A stretch of 64,000 nt of DNA from contig NZ_JAALFC010000012.1 in assembly GCF_011058155.1 (NCBI RefSeq), forward strand, positions 1 to 64,000, written 5' to 3'. Origin of the DNA: Litoribacterium kuwaitense (GTDB lineage Bacteria; Bacillota; Bacilli; Bacillales; DSM-28697). Under the pieces are notes generated by a model that did not search any database, had not been told where the DNA came from, and worked only from the letters and a program-made list of their open reading frames with translations. Positions 26,535-36,115 of the stretch are shown here, piece by piece (positions within the stretch are counted from its first letter, which is position 1; each line of letters begins with the position of its first letter). A program made the position numbers and the translations under genes.

Positions 26535-27125
26535 TTAGTCCGCACGAGATTTAGAGGGTTCTGCCATCGCAAAAAATTCTTCCCAAGCAAGAGTCGTCAG
26601 CTTTTGCCGTGCACTAAGAATGAATCCGCCAAGCACAAGCACACTTCCGAGAACAACAAGCGGAGGGAGTTTCGTGAGCGAACGGCCGAATATTGTGTAC
26701 AAAAAAGCGGTCGGAACAATGGTTACAAGTGAATAAAAACGGTACGCGCTTCGTGTCTTTGCATAATCCATAACTAATAGAGACACAAAATGAAAATGCA
26801 TAAATGGCACGAGGCGCAACATTACCAACTGAGAAATCGTCCACTTTCTCTGTCCCCCGTACGACTCCTTCAGATGATTGATTTTCCTGTGTAACCACGG
26901 TATTTTTTGTACACCCCAGTAAAACCATTCACATACGGCCCATAACCCTAATATAGACAAAAAACTTCCTAACCAAAACCCGAACAGAACGCCACCTAAC
27001 AGGCATAAAACCGAGACTGGAATAAACAAGAACGGACGAATGATGTGCAGACCAAGAAAGATTAAAGGCGCAAAGATGCCAGCTGCAGCCACCCAGACGG
27101 ATGCGATGTCAAGCCATTCCTGCAC
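26535..27125 (-). CDS. VTT-domain (TVP38/DedA-like) membrane protein
   Basis: This 196-residue membrane protein has about five helices. Around the middle it has the VTT/SNARE-associated pattern: GGVLFGFWLGSFLSILG, then LMLRLVPF-like VMLRLVPFMHFHFVSL and YSLVTIVPTAFLYTIFGRSL. Related proteins (YdjX, TVP38, DedA types) are implicated in lipid scrambling or undecaprenyl phosphate recycling, which I do not assign here. The start is GTG 27125. It sits between ysdB and ysdA, where B. subtilis has no such gene. Confidence 0.75.
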   Translation of the reverse strand: MQEWLDIASVWVAAAGIFAPLIFLGLHIIRPFLFIPVSVLCLLGGVLFGFWLGSFLSILGLWAVCEWFYWGVQKIPWLHRKINHLKESYGGQRKWTISQLVMLRLVPFMHFHFVSLLVMDYAKTRSAYRFYSLVTIVPTAFLYTIFGRSLTKLPPLVVLGSVLVLGGFILSARQKLTTLAWEEFFAMAEPSKSRAD

Positions 27126-27189
27126 ACATGTTTCGCTCCCTTCTTTTTTCAGTAGAAGACACTGCCATTATATGCTCAAATACCTATCT

Positions 27190-27471
27190 TCATGTTGTTG
27201 TAACCCACCACGATAAACCAAAAACGAAAATCATGATTTGCAAAAAGAGCAACAATGGCATTCCCCATACGAAGGAGCGATGCTTCGTCTTGTGCCGGTA
27301 AGCATACATCCCTGCTAAAGCACCAGCTGCACCGAACAACCACGCGGCTTTCCAAAGTGATCGTTCTCGTATCCTTCGTGAGCCAGCCTTTGCCTTTTTC
27401 TTATCGAGGGCCATCAACAAAAACGCGTACCCATTGCACATGAAGATGACGAAGAGTACACCATAGATCAT
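27190..27471 (-). CDS. ysdA: DUF1294 membrane protein YsdA
   Basis: This 93-residue protein has the DUF1294 pattern: a first helix (IYGVLFVIFMCNGYAFLLMALDK in outline), the motif DKKKAKAGSRRIRERSLW, then GAAGALAGMYAYRHKTKHRSF and a last helix. The function is unknown. It lies downstream of rplT as in B. subtilis. Confidence 0.85.
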   Translation of the reverse strand: MIYGVLFVIFMCNGYAFLLMALDKKKAKAGSRRIRERSLWKAAWLFGAAGALAGMYAYRHKTKHRSFVWGMPLLLFLQIMIFVFGLSWWVTTT

Positions 27472-27651
27472 ATTCCCACCTTAAGCCTTTCAAAAATGTA
27501 TTTGTTAGAAATTCGTGATTTTGAAGTCGAGCAGCAGGAAAATAATACTTTCCCTCACACAACGATTTTCTAGACGGCGTTTCAATGTAGATTGTGGCTG
27601 ACGATATTGTAGACTTTCACGACCTAGATCGTCGCCATGCCTGGCGCACAA

Positions 27652-27683
27652 GAAAAAACCGATCCTCAAGGAAGACCGGTTCG
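27652..27683 (-). terminator. Terminator of infC-rpmI-rplT
   Basis: Minus strand ACCGGTCTTCC pairs imperfectly with GGATCGGT, followed by six T, directly downstream of rplT. The rest of the 220-base gap to ysdA shows no gene. Confidence 0.75.
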
Positions 27684-27691
27684 TTTCATAC

Positions 27692-28045
27692 TTATAGTTG
27701 TTCCTTCGCTTTTGCAGCAAGATCTGCAAAACCCTTTTCATCGTGAACAGCAAGGTCAGCAAGCATTTTACGGTTCATTGTAATCCCCGCTTGCTTAAGA
27801 CCGTACATCATACGGCTGTATGAAAGTCCATTCATACGTGCAGCTGCATTAATACGTGCAATCCAAAGCTTACGGAAATCACGCTTACGCTGTCTACGGT
27901 CACGGTAGGCATATTGCAATGATTTCATGACCTGCTGGTTAGCGACTTTAAACAAAGAGTGCTTCGCGCCAAAATATCCTTTAGCTAACTTTAACTGCTT
28001 TTTACGACGACGGCGTGTAACCGTCCCACCTTTTACTCTAGGCAT
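27692..28045 (-). CDS. rplT: 50S ribosomal protein L20
   Basis: L20 is an early-assembly protein of the large subunit and, in B. subtilis, the autogenous repressor of this operon. The 117-residue product has the basic N-terminus [23 protein letters not shown] (split here), [23 protein letters not shown]-like sequence and NRKMLADLA near the end. Confidence 0.97.
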   Translation of the reverse strand: MPRVKGGTVTRRRRKKQLKLAKGYFGAKHSLFKVANQQVMKSLQYAYRDRRQRKRDFRKLWIARINAAARMNGLSYSRMMYGLKQAGITMNRKMLADLAVHDEKGFADLAAKAKEQL

Positions 28046-28124
28046 CGATAATCCCTCCGAATCAAAACCAATCCAACGTATAAAGACACTTAGTCTTTAT
28101 AAACGGTTGTATTTATGGTTCAAA

Positions 28125-28325
28125 TTATTTTACGTTATCAAGCATTTGACGAATACGCTTCATATCAGAAGCATCTACAAGAGCACCTTTACGCAATTTG
28201 CGTTTTTGCTTTTGAGATTTGTGAGCAAACATATGGCTAGTGTATGCGTGGGCACGCTTCAGTTTACCTGAACCTGTCTTTTTAAAACGCTTAGCAGCAC
28301 CACGGTGCGTTTTCATTTTTGGCAT
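28125..28325 (-). CDS. rpmI: 50S ribosomal protein L35
   Basis: L35 is 66 residues long and starts [19 protein letters not shown], with the basic [13 protein letters not shown] centre. It is between infC and rplT in the conserved operon, with an AGGAGG site upstream. Confidence 0.97.
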   Translation of the reverse strand: MPKMKTHRGAAKRFKKTGSGKLKRAHAYTSHMFAHKSQKQKRKLRKGALVDASDMKRIRQMLDNVK

Positions 28326-28370
28326 TTCTTATTCCTCCTTCAAAACAAATCAAAGCTCTCTAAACTTTGT

Positions 28371-28889
28371 TTACTTTTTTTCGTTGACCGGAGCCATTAA
28401 AATAAACATGCTTCGTCCTTCCATTTTTGGACGAACCTCCATCGTACCAAGGTCTTTACATTCCTCTGCAAGCCGATCAAGAACCTTCTGACCAAGATCT
28501 TTGTGAGTAATGGCACGACCGCGAAAGCGAATGCTAGCTTTCACTTTATCGCCTTTGTCCAAAAATTTGCGGGCATTGCGAAGCTTCGTATTAAAATCAT
28601 GTTCTTCAATACCAGGACTTAAGCGTACTTCTTTCACCTGAATCGTTTTTTGATTTTTACGAGCTTCTTTATCTTTCTTTTGTTGCTCATAACGATACTT
28701 TCCGAAGTCCATAATGCGGACAACCGGCGGTTTAGCCTGTGCAGCGACCAAAACCAGATCAAGATTGGCATTTGCGGCCATTTCTAAAGCTTCCTGCCGC
28801 GTTTTCACACCAATTTGCTCACCATTCACGCCAATTACCCTTACTTCACGGGCACGAATGGATTCATTGACAATAAACTCTTTGCTAAT
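28371..28889 (-). CDS. infC: Translation initiation factor IF-3 with an AUU start
   Basis: IF-3 keeps 30S subunits free and checks start codons. The most credible start is ATT at 28887-28889, five bases after a strong GGAGGTGG, giving (M)[19 protein letters not shown] and 172 residues. AUU starts are a known autoregulatory feature of infC. The longer ATG frame to 28973 runs through the leader. Motifs include [24 protein letters not shown] (split), the lysine-rich linker [26 protein letters not shown] and [13 protein letters not shown]. Confidence 0.93.
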   Translation of the reverse strand: MSKEFIVNESIRAREVRVIGVNGEQIGVKTRQEALEMAANANLDLVLVAAQAKPPVVRIMDFGKYRYEQQKKDKEARKNQKTIQVKEVRLSPGIEEHDFNTKLRNARKFLDKGDKVKASIRFRGRAITHKDLGQKVLDRLAEECKDLGTMEVRPKMEGRSMFILMAPVNEKK

Positions 28890-28941
28890 CAGAGCCACCT
28901 CCATAGGTTTTTTACTCGTTTGTATTACTCTTTTATCCAAA

Positions 28942-29093
28942 CACAAAAAAAGTGTCGGCTTCTGCACCCACACACATACCTCTGCCTCATGCGCACTAAA
29001 TGATAGGCGACATAAAACATCCAGTCATGAACCTGCCAACAGCTCTATAAAGCGTCGAATCAGGTGAGAAGCGGGTGCTTCTTCTTGTTTTCA
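28942..29093 (-). promoter_or_regulatory. infC leader with L20-type autoregulatory element
   Basis: The leader of about 200 nt between the promoter and infC contains GCACCCGCTTCTCACC near its 5' end and GGGTGCAGAAGCCGAC about 110 nt later. The two can pair through their GGGTGC/GCACCC cores, and the second is followed by ACTTTTTTT. This is the layout of the Bacillus L20 leader, where L20 binding favours premature termination. The assignment rests on position and these pairings. Confidence 0.75.
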
Positions 29094-29099
29094 TAATAT

Positions 29100-29128
29100 A
29101 TTATACCGTTTGGAAGGTGTGCTGTCAA
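29100..29128 (-). promoter_or_regulatory. Perfect-consensus SigA promoter of infC-rpmI-rplT
   Basis: Minus strand TTGACA (29123-29128), 17-base spacer, TATAAT (29100-29105). Both hexamers match the vegetative consensus exactly, and the leader begins a few bases downstream. Confidence 0.9.
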
Positions 29129-29269
29129 TGATGGCGTCTTCCGTCGGACAACATCATCTATCATACAGGAGCAGTAAAGGGAAAGCAAGTTTTTTAAAAA
29201 AGAAACATTCTTCCTCTCCCTTAACAGGCACCTGGATGGTCGCTTCCATTTTAGCTGTTGCTCAATTTA

Positions 29270-31210
29270 TTACGCTTTTTTCTGGTGAATTTCTTCTACA
29301 ATTGACGAAACGAATTCGTCAAGCGACACTGTTTCTGAATCGTTGGATCCATACTTCCGAACATTGACAGCTTGATCTGCCAGTTCTTGATCGCCCACAA
29401 CGATCATATACGGGATCTTTTTCGTCTGCGCTTCGCGGATTTTATACCCGAGTTTTTCTTCCCGCTCATCAATCTCTACACGCACTCGCTCATTCTGAAG
29501 TACTTCTTTTACCTTTTGGCTATAATCATGATGTGCCTCGAGCGATACCGGGATAACCATCACTTGCACTGGGGCGAGCCAGGTCGGGAAGGCCCCTTTA
29601 TACTCCTCGATCAAGAAGGCGACAAAGCGCTCCATCGTTGAAACGACACCGCGATGGATAACCACTGGGCGATGTTCTTTACCGTCTTCACCGATATATG
29701 TTAGATCGAAGCGTTCAGGTAAATGGAAATCAAGCTGCACGGTTGACAGTGTTTCATCCTTACCTAATGCCGTTTTCACTTGCACGTCAAGCTTCGGTCC
29801 ATAAAAAGCTGCTTCTCCTTCGGCTTCTACGTAAGGCATGCCCATTTCTTCCATTGTTTCTTTTAAGAGTGCCTGGGCTTTTTCCCACATGTCATCATTA
29901 TCGATGTATTTCTCTTTATCGTTAGGGTCGCGGTAAGAGAGCCTGAAGTAGTAATCGCCGATTTTAAAGTCTTCGTACACTTTTTGGATCAATTCGACGA
30001 CCCGAATAAATTCGTCCTTTAACTGGTCCGGGCGAGCAAAAATATGCGCATCATTCAAAGTCATTCCTCGAACCCGCTGAAGGCCAGCTAGTGCACCCGA
30101 CATCTCATGACGGTGCATCGTTCCTAATTCTGCGATTCGGACGGGGAGATGACGATAGCTATACATTTTATTTTTATATACCATCATATGGTGCGGACAA
30201 TTCATTGGCCGTAAGACGAGGTCTTCATTATCCATTTCGAGCGTTGGAAACATATCCTCTTGATAATGATCCCAATGTCCTGACGTTTTGTATAGCTCCA
30301 CACTTCCAAGCACCGGCGTATAGACATGATCATAACCGAGCCGCTCTTCAATATCGACAATATAGCGTTCAATCGTTCGCCGAATCGTTGCGCCTTTTGG
30401 AAGCCAAAGCGGAAGACCTTGACCGACTTTTTGGCTTACAGTAAAGATCTCCAGTTCTTTTCCAAGCTTACGGTGATCACGCTCTTTCGCTTCCGCTAAA
30501 TAAATGAGATGTTGCTTCAGCTCTTCCTTTTTAGCAAAAGCGGTGCCGTAAATTCGCTGCAGCATTCGGTTGTTGCTGTCACCGCGCCAATACGCTCCCG
30601 AAATGGACATGAGTTTAAATACTTTCAGCTTGCTCGTCGAAGGAACATGCACCCCACGGCAAAGGTCTAAAAATTCTCCTTGACGATATAACGTAATCGC
30701 TTCACCTGCGGGGATGTCTTCGAGAAGCTCCAGCTTTAATTCATCACCCATATCTGCAAAAATACGGCGCGCTTCTTCTAGACTGACTTCTTCCCGCTCC
30801 ACCAGCAGATTTTCGTCGACAATTTTTTTCATTTCTTTTTCAATCGCAGGCAAATCTTCAGGTGTTAACGTATGGGGCATATCAATATCGTAGTAGAAGC
30901 CATTTTCAATGACAGGGCCTACACCAAGCTTCACATCGGAAAACAGACGTTTGACAGCTTGAGCCATTAAATGCGCGCTTGAATGTCGCAAAATTTCTAA
31001 ACCGGCATCGGTTTCTGGTGTAATAATCTCAATCGACGCACTTTGCTGAATCGGGCGCCGCAAATCGTAGTGTTGGCCATCTAACGCAATCGCTAGCGCT
31101 TTTTTCTTTAATCCTGGGGAAATGCTGGCAGCAACTTCTTCCCCCGTCGTTCCATTGGCAAATTCCTTTATATGACCATCTGGAAATGTCAGTTGGATGT
31201 TTGACGACAT
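29270..31210 (-). CDS. thrS: Threonyl-tRNA synthetase
   Basis: This class II enzyme is 646 residues long. It has an N-terminal TGS domain (about 1-63), the editing/SAD domain with [17 protein letters not shown] and [11 protein letters not shown], and the zinc-binding catalytic core with [13 protein letters not shown]. Class II motifs are at [12 protein letters not shown] and MTLNDAHIF, then [15 protein letters not shown], and [21 protein letters not shown] is motif 3. The C-terminal anticodon-binding domain ([11 protein letters not shown] onward) is present. A T-box leader controls it. Confidence 0.97.
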   Translation of the reverse strand: MSSNIQLTFPDGHIKEFANGTTGEEVAASISPGLKKKALAIALDGQHYDLRRPIQQSASIEIITPETDAGLEILRHSSAHLMAQAVKRLFSDVKLGVGPVIENGFYYDIDMPHTLTPEDLPAIEKEMKKIVDENLLVEREEVSLEEARRIFADMGDELKLELLEDIPAGEAITLYRQGEFLDLCRGVHVPSTSKLKVFKLMSISGAYWRGDSNNRMLQRIYGTAFAKKEELKQHLIYLAEAKERDHRKLGKELEIFTVSQKVGQGLPLWLPKGATIRRTIERYIVDIEERLGYDHVYTPVLGSVELYKTSGHWDHYQEDMFPTLEMDNEDLVLRPMNCPHHMMVYKNKMYSYRHLPVRIAELGTMHRHEMSGALAGLQRVRGMTLNDAHIFARPDQLKDEFIRVVELIQKVYEDFKIGDYYFRLSYRDPNDKEKYIDNDDMWEKAQALLKETMEEMGMPYVEAEGEAAFYGPKLDVQVKTALGKDETLSTVQLDFHLPERFDLTYIGEDGKEHRPVVIHRGVVSTMERFVAFLIEEYKGAFPTWLAPVQVMVIPVSLEAHHDYSQKVKEVLQNERVRVEIDEREEKLGYKIREAQTKKIPYMIVVGDQELADQAVNVRKYGSNDSETVSLDEFVSSIVEEIHQKKA

Positions 31211-31264
31211 ACTTTAACCTCCTATTTTTTGAATATGAAGCGAGATAATGAACCATGCCCCCAA

Positions 31265-31521
31265 TAAAAACACAAAAAAGCCCCTCCCTGAAAAAAGGGA
31301 CGAGCGATCGTGGTTCCACCCTTGTTTTCTGCCTGCACCTAGACGCTACAAACAGACTCAAGAAGCCATAACGGGGCCTTCCGCCAGCAATTGTTACCTT
31401 GCCGGAGCATAAAAGGGGGTCAACTTTGCATGAAACAGAGCATTTTCAGCAGACAGCTCTTCTCTGTATGTCTCACAAACCAAAGCCGGTGGCCTTTATC
31501 TTCGCTGCATAACACTATGAT
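31265..31521 (-). promoter_or_regulatory. T-box riboswitch leader of thrS
   Basis: The minus strand has the T-box AGGGTGGAACCACGATCGC (core TGGAACCACG at 31309-31318), followed by the terminator GTCCCT ... AGGGAGGGGC and six T (31275-31305). A GGCCACCGGC segment in stem I could present an ACC threonine specifier; that detail is tentative. The leader fills the 340 bases between thrS and ytxC. Confidence 0.93.
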
Positions 31522-31527
31522 GTATGT

Positions 31528-31556
31528 ATTATACCTCCAACCCCTTATGACTTCAA
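31528..31556 (-). promoter_or_regulatory. Candidate SigA promoter of thrS
   Basis: Minus strand TTGAAG (31551-31556), 17 bases, TATAAT (31528-31533), at the upstream edge of the T-box leader. The -35 box overlaps the end of ytxC. Confidence 0.7.
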
Positions 31557-32419
31557 GCGTTCTTTAAATGCCATTGTCTCGTGTCTTCATCAAATTGCCC
31601 TTTCGCCCTTAATACAGCACGTTCTTGGAAAACATTTCTAATCGTTTGAATCATTGGTTCTCCAACCTCATCCCCATACACGATGAGCTGCTGAGGGTTT
31701 AAGGACAAAAGTGCTGCCATCACAACTGATCGACTATTTCCTGGCTCATAAGCATAAATGGACGACGGCCAGTCCTCAAGCAAAAAATCCGTGCGCTTCA
31801 AGCGAAAATCTTCGGAAAACAATTGACAGTGCTCCCCAAAACGAATTCGAGCTGTTACATCACTGTATTGTCTTGATTCAACAAACTGACGTAACGTATC
31901 GATAAACGACTGATATTCCTCCTCTAACTTCGCTTCTTCGATCGCTTTTTCAACAATCCGTTCCAGACAATCACGATACCCTTTTAGACGAAACTGAACA
32001 AATGACTCAAACGAAAACGATATATGCTCTTCAAGCTGAGACCACCCCTGAACGAGCCAATCTCGCCTTTCTTGAACGAGCTGAACGCTTCCTGGGATGT
32101 CCGGCTTTTCTCCTTCAAGTAAAAGATAGACCATATTCATGAGATAATTAATTTCATCATCATTTTCGTAGGCATAGGTATGGCGTAAAATCTGTGTCAC
32201 CAAAGACGCTTCCTGTGTATCCATCATCCATTGCACGAAGACAGGAACTCCTTTTATATAAAAATCTCTTGAAAATGCAGGGCAATGCATACGTAAGCAG
32301 ACCTCGTGCAGCGTTGACCACACTTGTACATCATCGTGGTCTAGCTTCAAACGTTGCCGAAGCCCCTCCGCCAAATTGATTACATCATCGTACATCACAG
32401 TTGAAAATCGGATGAACAC
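31553..32419 (-). CDS. ytxC: Sporulation protein YtxC
   Basis: This 288-residue cytoplasmic protein is of the YtxC family. Recognisable segments are LVTQILRHTYAYENDDEINYLMNMV (split), the family's SFVQFRLKGYRDCLERIVEKAIEE and EEEYQSFIDTLRQFVESR. The start is GTG 32419 behind AAAGGAGGGAGGG; the frame to 32470 adds unrelated residues. In B. subtilis ytxC also lies between thrS and dnaI; its molecular role is unknown. Confidence 0.88.
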   Translation of the reverse strand: MFIRFSTVMYDDVINLAEGLRQRLKLDHDDVQVWSTLHEVCLRMHCPAFSRDFYIKGVPVFVQWMMDTQEASLVTQILRHTYAYENDDEINYLMNMVYLLLEGEKPDIPGSVQLVQERRDWLVQGWSQLEEHISFSFESFVQFRLKGYRDCLERIVEKAIEEAKLEEEYQSFIDTLRQFVESRQYSDVTARIRFGEHCQLFSEDFRLKRTDFLLEDWPSSIYAYEPGNSRSVVMAALLSLNPQQLIVYGDEVGEPMIQTIRNVFQERAVLRAKGQFDEDTRQWHLKNA

Positions 32420-32589
32420 GTCTCGTCCCTCCCTCCTTTCTCGTGTTACATGTATATGGAGAGAGAACAAAAAAATGATACCCGAAAAAAAAAGACCTCC
32501 GCCAAATAAGTTAACGGGTTCCTTTTCCGAGCGAAAAATATTTTTGACAGATCAGATCAATTGAAAAGTTAACTGATTAAGCGCATAAG

Positions 32590-32622
32590 TAAAAGGGCAG
32601 GTTAATGGCTGCCCTTTTTGCT
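32590..32622. terminator. Inverted repeat with T tracts after the HAD remnant
   Basis: AAAAGGGCAG and CTGCCCTTTTT form a strong stem with a 7-8 base loop, with T runs on either strand. It follows the decayed HAD-like gene. Confidence 0.7.
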
Positions 32623-32625
32623 TTA

Positions 32626-32998
32626 TTAGGAAAAACCGTTGATCAAATTAGGAATGTCCATTAAATCATTACAAATCGCATCAGGATAACTACCTGTAGT
32701 ATCGCTACCTTTGTTTTAAGATGGTTCGCATTCCGATTTCCTTCGAATGGATTATACCAGCCTTTATGTTATCACCAACAAAAACGGCTCGTTCAGATGA
32801 GGCGATTAAATTCAAGTTAATAACCTCCTATAATTCCTGGCGTTGTCCATTAATCCAAAAATTTAAAAATGCTTTAAGTAAAAGTCCCGTGTTACTAAGC
32901 GTTGATCATCATATATATGCATTATCAGTACTCGATTGTCTGTGATAATCCTTCCTTGACTGTTAATTTGCCCATTAATGAATCGAGCATTTGAATTT
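32626..32998 (-). pseudogene. Decayed HAD-like hydrolase gene
   Basis: The minus strand carries pieces of a protein in shifting frames. The best piece runs from TTG 32815: LNLIASSERAVFVGDNIKAG then IIHSKEIGMRTILKQ, the VGDN...AG...GM.TI pattern of HAD motif IV. A second frame continues GSDTTGSYPDAICNDLMDI and ends NLINGFS at 32626. Upstream lie YDDQRLVTRDFYLKHF and, one frame over, LNFWINGQRQEL. Several stops and shifts separate them, and no intact DxDxT start is visible. Unlike the single-base breaks elsewhere, this needs several changes, so I read it as a true remnant. Confidence 0.6.
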
Positions 32999-33098
32999 TT
33001 AGTTTAGCCTAACTTAGAATGCAGCGTATAGACAACGCGGACACCCATCCATATTTTATTGTATACATCGTGCGCAAAACGAAGAGATTGCGCACCAA

Positions 33099-33142
33099 AA
33101 AAGTGCAAAACAAGTCGCTGTGAACTTGGTCTGCACTCTAAT
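33099..33142 (-). terminator. Candidate terminator downstream of dnaI
   Basis: Minus strand AGTGCA pairs with TGCACT, with inner AAGT/ACTT pairing, followed by six T. It lies 25 bases after the corrected dnaI stop. A second perfect 8-bp stem (GTGCGCAA/TTGCGCAC, about 33070-33095) lies next to it without a T tail. Confidence 0.55.
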
Positions 33143-33165
33143 AAGTCTCGTTCGATACTTATGAT

Positions 33166-34112
33166 TTACGATGTTGTCGTACCACGCCGGTTCTGTCCGT
33201 GTAATTCAACTGGAATGGTCAGAGCCTGAATCCGTTCCATCAGACGCATCCCCTTCAATTCTTCATGCTCACCGCGCTGAGTATAAGAAAATGATGCTTC
33301 AATTCACTATAGCTAAAATTTGAAGAGATGAAGAGTGGACGTTTATGCATTAAGCGATACTGTAGGATAGGAGCAAGCACATCATCACGAATCCAGCTCG
33401 ACATCGATTCCGCACCAAGATCATCAAGCATCAATACATCTGCTTCTTGTAAAGCTTTCACCTTTTGATTTAACGAATCATCTCTTAAAGATTGCTTACA
33501 TTGACGAACAAACTCGGGAACATACACGAGCAAAGAGCCTACTTGATGCCTTCGTTTCATTTCGTTAGCGATTGCTCCCAACAAATAGGTCTTCCCAGTA
33601 CCGAATGGGCCGTGAATATAAAGACCAGCTGGGGGCGACGTGGGGTTGTATGAATCGACAAAATCAACGGCAAAATGAACAGCCCTGCGTTTTGTCGCTT
33701 CATCCAACTCGTTGAGGTCAGCCATACTCGCCTGTAAAATATCATTCGGAATAGAGATCGATTGCACGAGTGACCGCAGCTCTCTCTCCTGTAACTCACG
33801 CTTTGCTTGCGGACATTTATCATAGCGTATCTCCACGCGCGGTGGTATAAACGCAAGATGGGGAATGTACCCCTTCACAACGTTTTTACAATGAGCAGCA
33901 TCACGGCAATGTTCGCAATTTGTCTCCTGTGTTGCATACTCATAAAACGTCATCATATTTCGGTCAATTTGTTTTTGCGTGAGACGATGTTCTTCAATGA
34001 ATGCACGAACGTCAGGATGAGCGAGTACCTGCTGATGTAATTCATTTGTCCTCTGTTGAAAATCAGCATTTTGCCGCCCGAGTGATCGTAGCGTTTGTTG
34101 TATCGGTTTCAT
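33166..34112 (-). CDS. dnaI: Primosomal helicase loader DnaI, one missing base
   Basis: DnaI is the AAA+ ATPase that loads the replicative helicase DnaC in bacilli. An N-terminal domain with a zinc site (Cys-rich TNCEHCRDAAHCKN) precedes the ATPase domain with GPFGTGKTYLLGAI (Walker A) and VLMLDDLGAESM (Walker B). The frame breaks after FSYSELKHHF. Adding one base to the A4 run at 33288-33291 (plus strand) continues it as SYTQRGEHEELKGMRLMERIQ and ends at TAA 33166-33168, giving 315 residues, the family length. Likely a sequence error in an essential gene. Confidence 0.92.
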
Positions 34113-34126
34113 TCGACACACCTCCC

Positions 34127-35529
34127 TCAATCAGTATCTTTTTGGGAAAATGAAGCAAATTGCTTTAGACGCTCTTCAAGCCGTACTTTGTCCAACTCAT
34201 CTTCCTCGCTCATCGGCTCTGATGGTGAGTCACTACGCGATTCATTCGCCCACGATGGGAGCTTTTCAGCGCGAATGGCCGTTTTTTTAGCGGCAGAGGG
34301 CTGACGCTTCTCCTCCTGCCATTGCTTATATTTTGCATGCTCTTCTTTAGCAAGCGTCATCGCTTCGCGCACTGTAGAAATATGTTTACGGGACCAGTGT
34401 CCAGCAATTTTTTCTACGTAGCCTCGATTCAGCTTCATATCACTTTTTAGCATGACATAGTAGAGAAGAACATTGACGACGCCTGGGGTGAGCTTCTGCT
34501 GAAACATCACTTCCTCCACCATCCGCAAATCTGCCTCGGAGGGCTTTGCTCCGCCAGACCAATCACATAGGAGCTGATAAGGGGAAGATTGCTCCAATGC
34601 TTGAATGAGCCGATCTTCTTCGTTTTTGGGTACTTGCTCGACAAATTCCTGCTGCGGGGCAGGCTGGATGCGATGAATAAAGTGTGGAAGCGTCTCGCCT
34701 GTTTCAAATTGATACCATTCTCTTGCCTGTTTACGGAGCAGCTCAATATCAATCTCATCGTATTGCGTTAACGCACTCATCACAACTTTTTTCATTTCTG
34801 TCGCGTGAATACCGTAAGCTAGAGCTAGCTTATAGACGGCTGCTTTCACATCAGGTGTCACTGCTTCTTTCGGAATCATCAATTCAGATAAACCGGATAA
34901 AAACAACTGAAAGTCAAAAACATCGTCACTAATTTCAGGGCCTGTCGAATGATTCGACTGCTCATAGGTTTTACCTTCAGTCAACGGCGGTGTCTCTACA
35001 GACTTTAATTCCGAGAATTGAACACTTTTAAACACGTCATTAAACGGACGAGTAACGGTTTCATACGCTTCCAATGACAGATCAGGAATTTCAAACAATT
35101 GTTTCACCTGATTGTAAGCCGTTTTTCCAATACGTTGATACAGAAAAATATTAAGAAGCCCGTCCGAAAAAAACTCAGCGGGCATGAGAGGCGCTTGAAG
35201 CTGATAGACGAAGTGTTGTTGAGTGGAAGTTTTTTACGCATCGTCTTCAAAAGCCCAATCCCTTCAAGCGATCGTCTAGCTTCAAACAGTTGTGACATAT
35301 TCACGTGAAGCATATTCATTAGAAAATGATGCGTATGAATCGCTTGCCTCCCTGGGCATCGTAGATACTCCGAGAGAAGCGTCTGATAGAAACTAATTGC
35401 CGAAGCGCCAACGAGCGGTTGATAGAGAAGGTGAAGAGCCGCATGCGCCTCTCCTTGCAGAGTGCCATGGGCCATAATCTGATACGAATCGACTGGGAGC
35501 ACTTCCTTCCAATGCTCGGTCACGGCCAT
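34127..35529 (-). CDS. dnaB: Replication initiation/membrane attachment protein DnaB, one missing base
   Basis: DnaB of bacilli is a helicase-loading primosome protein with DnaD-like domains. The upstream frame from ATG 35529 encodes AVTEHWKEVLPVDSYQIMAH ... GIGLLKTMRKK; the downstream frame encodes PAEFFSDGLLNIFLYQRIGK ... QFASFSQKDTD. One base restored in the 6-base run at 35230-35235 joins them as RKKTSTQQHFVYQLQAPLMPAEFF and gives about 467 residues, the normal length. The DnaD-type C-terminal motif is seen in VVNVLLYYVMLKSDMKLNRGYVEKIAGHW (split). It is followed immediately by dnaI. Confidence 0.92.
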
Positions 35530-35538
35530 CACCTATCC

Positions 35539-36024
35539 TTACTTATGTTCTTTCGGATCGTCGACGGTTTGCTCCTGTTTAATTAAATCCTTTAGCTCAT
35601 CAAGAAATGTATTTACATCTTTAAACTGTCGATACACGGACGCAAAGCGAACGTATGCGACTTCATCAACTTTGGCAAGGTGATCCATAACCAGTTCACC
35701 AATCTCCTCGGAAGTGACCTCAGAAACGCCTGGGCTTCGTAGCTCCTTTTCAATTTCACGAGACACGTTCTCAAGCACCTGCATTGAAACAGGTCGTTTT
35801 TCAACGGCTTTTACTAAACCCCTAACCATCTTTTCACGGCTAAACTCTTCACGGGTGCCTTCTTTTTTTATGACGAGCAAAGGCATCGCTTCTACCTTTT
35901 CAAAGGTCGTGAAGCGATAATTACATTCTTCACATTCTCGCCGACGACGAATCGAATGTCCTTCGTCAGCTTGTCTGGAATCCAGAACTCTAGAACTGTT
36001 CTTTCCACAGTTCGGACACTTCAT
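35539..36024 (-). CDS. nrdR: Transcriptional repressor NrdR
   Basis: NrdR is a zinc-ribbon/ATP-cone regulator of ribonucleotide reductase genes. The N-terminal zinc ribbon is [17 protein letters not shown] ... [12 protein letters not shown] (Cys pairs near 3/6 and 31/34), followed by the ATP-cone ([44 protein letters not shown], each split). It starts at ATG 36024 behind GGGAGGGAG and lies 9 bases upstream of dnaB, as in B. subtilis (ytcG). Confidence 0.95.
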   Translation of the reverse strand: MKCPNCGKNSSRVLDSRQADEGHSIRRRRECEECNYRFTTFEKVEAMPLLVIKKEGTREEFSREKMVRGLVKAVEKRPVSMQVLENVSREIEKELRSPGVSEVTSEEIGELVMDHLAKVDEVAYVRFASVYRQFKDVNTFLDELKDLIKQEQTVDDPKEHK

Positions 36025-36115
36025 AACACTCCCTCCCAAAAGTGGTCACGTTAGTTTTATGTATCATTACTTTAAAGCAATCTGCCACATTTGAAAAGGG
36101 TATGTCGTTACCAAA

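Noticed and set aside
29110-29367. Plus-strand ORF overlapping the infC promoter and the end of thrS
   Set aside because: It runs through the exact-consensus promoter and into thrS on the other strand; coding there is far better supported.
32721-32945. Plus-strand ORF between ytxC and dnaI
   Set aside because: It is the antisense of the HAD-like remnant, whose conserved motif IV reads on the minus strand.
33070-33095. Perfect GTGCGCAA/TTGCGCAC hairpin as a terminator
   Set aside because: No T run follows the stem on either strand; the adjacent structure at 33099-33142 is the better dnaI terminator.
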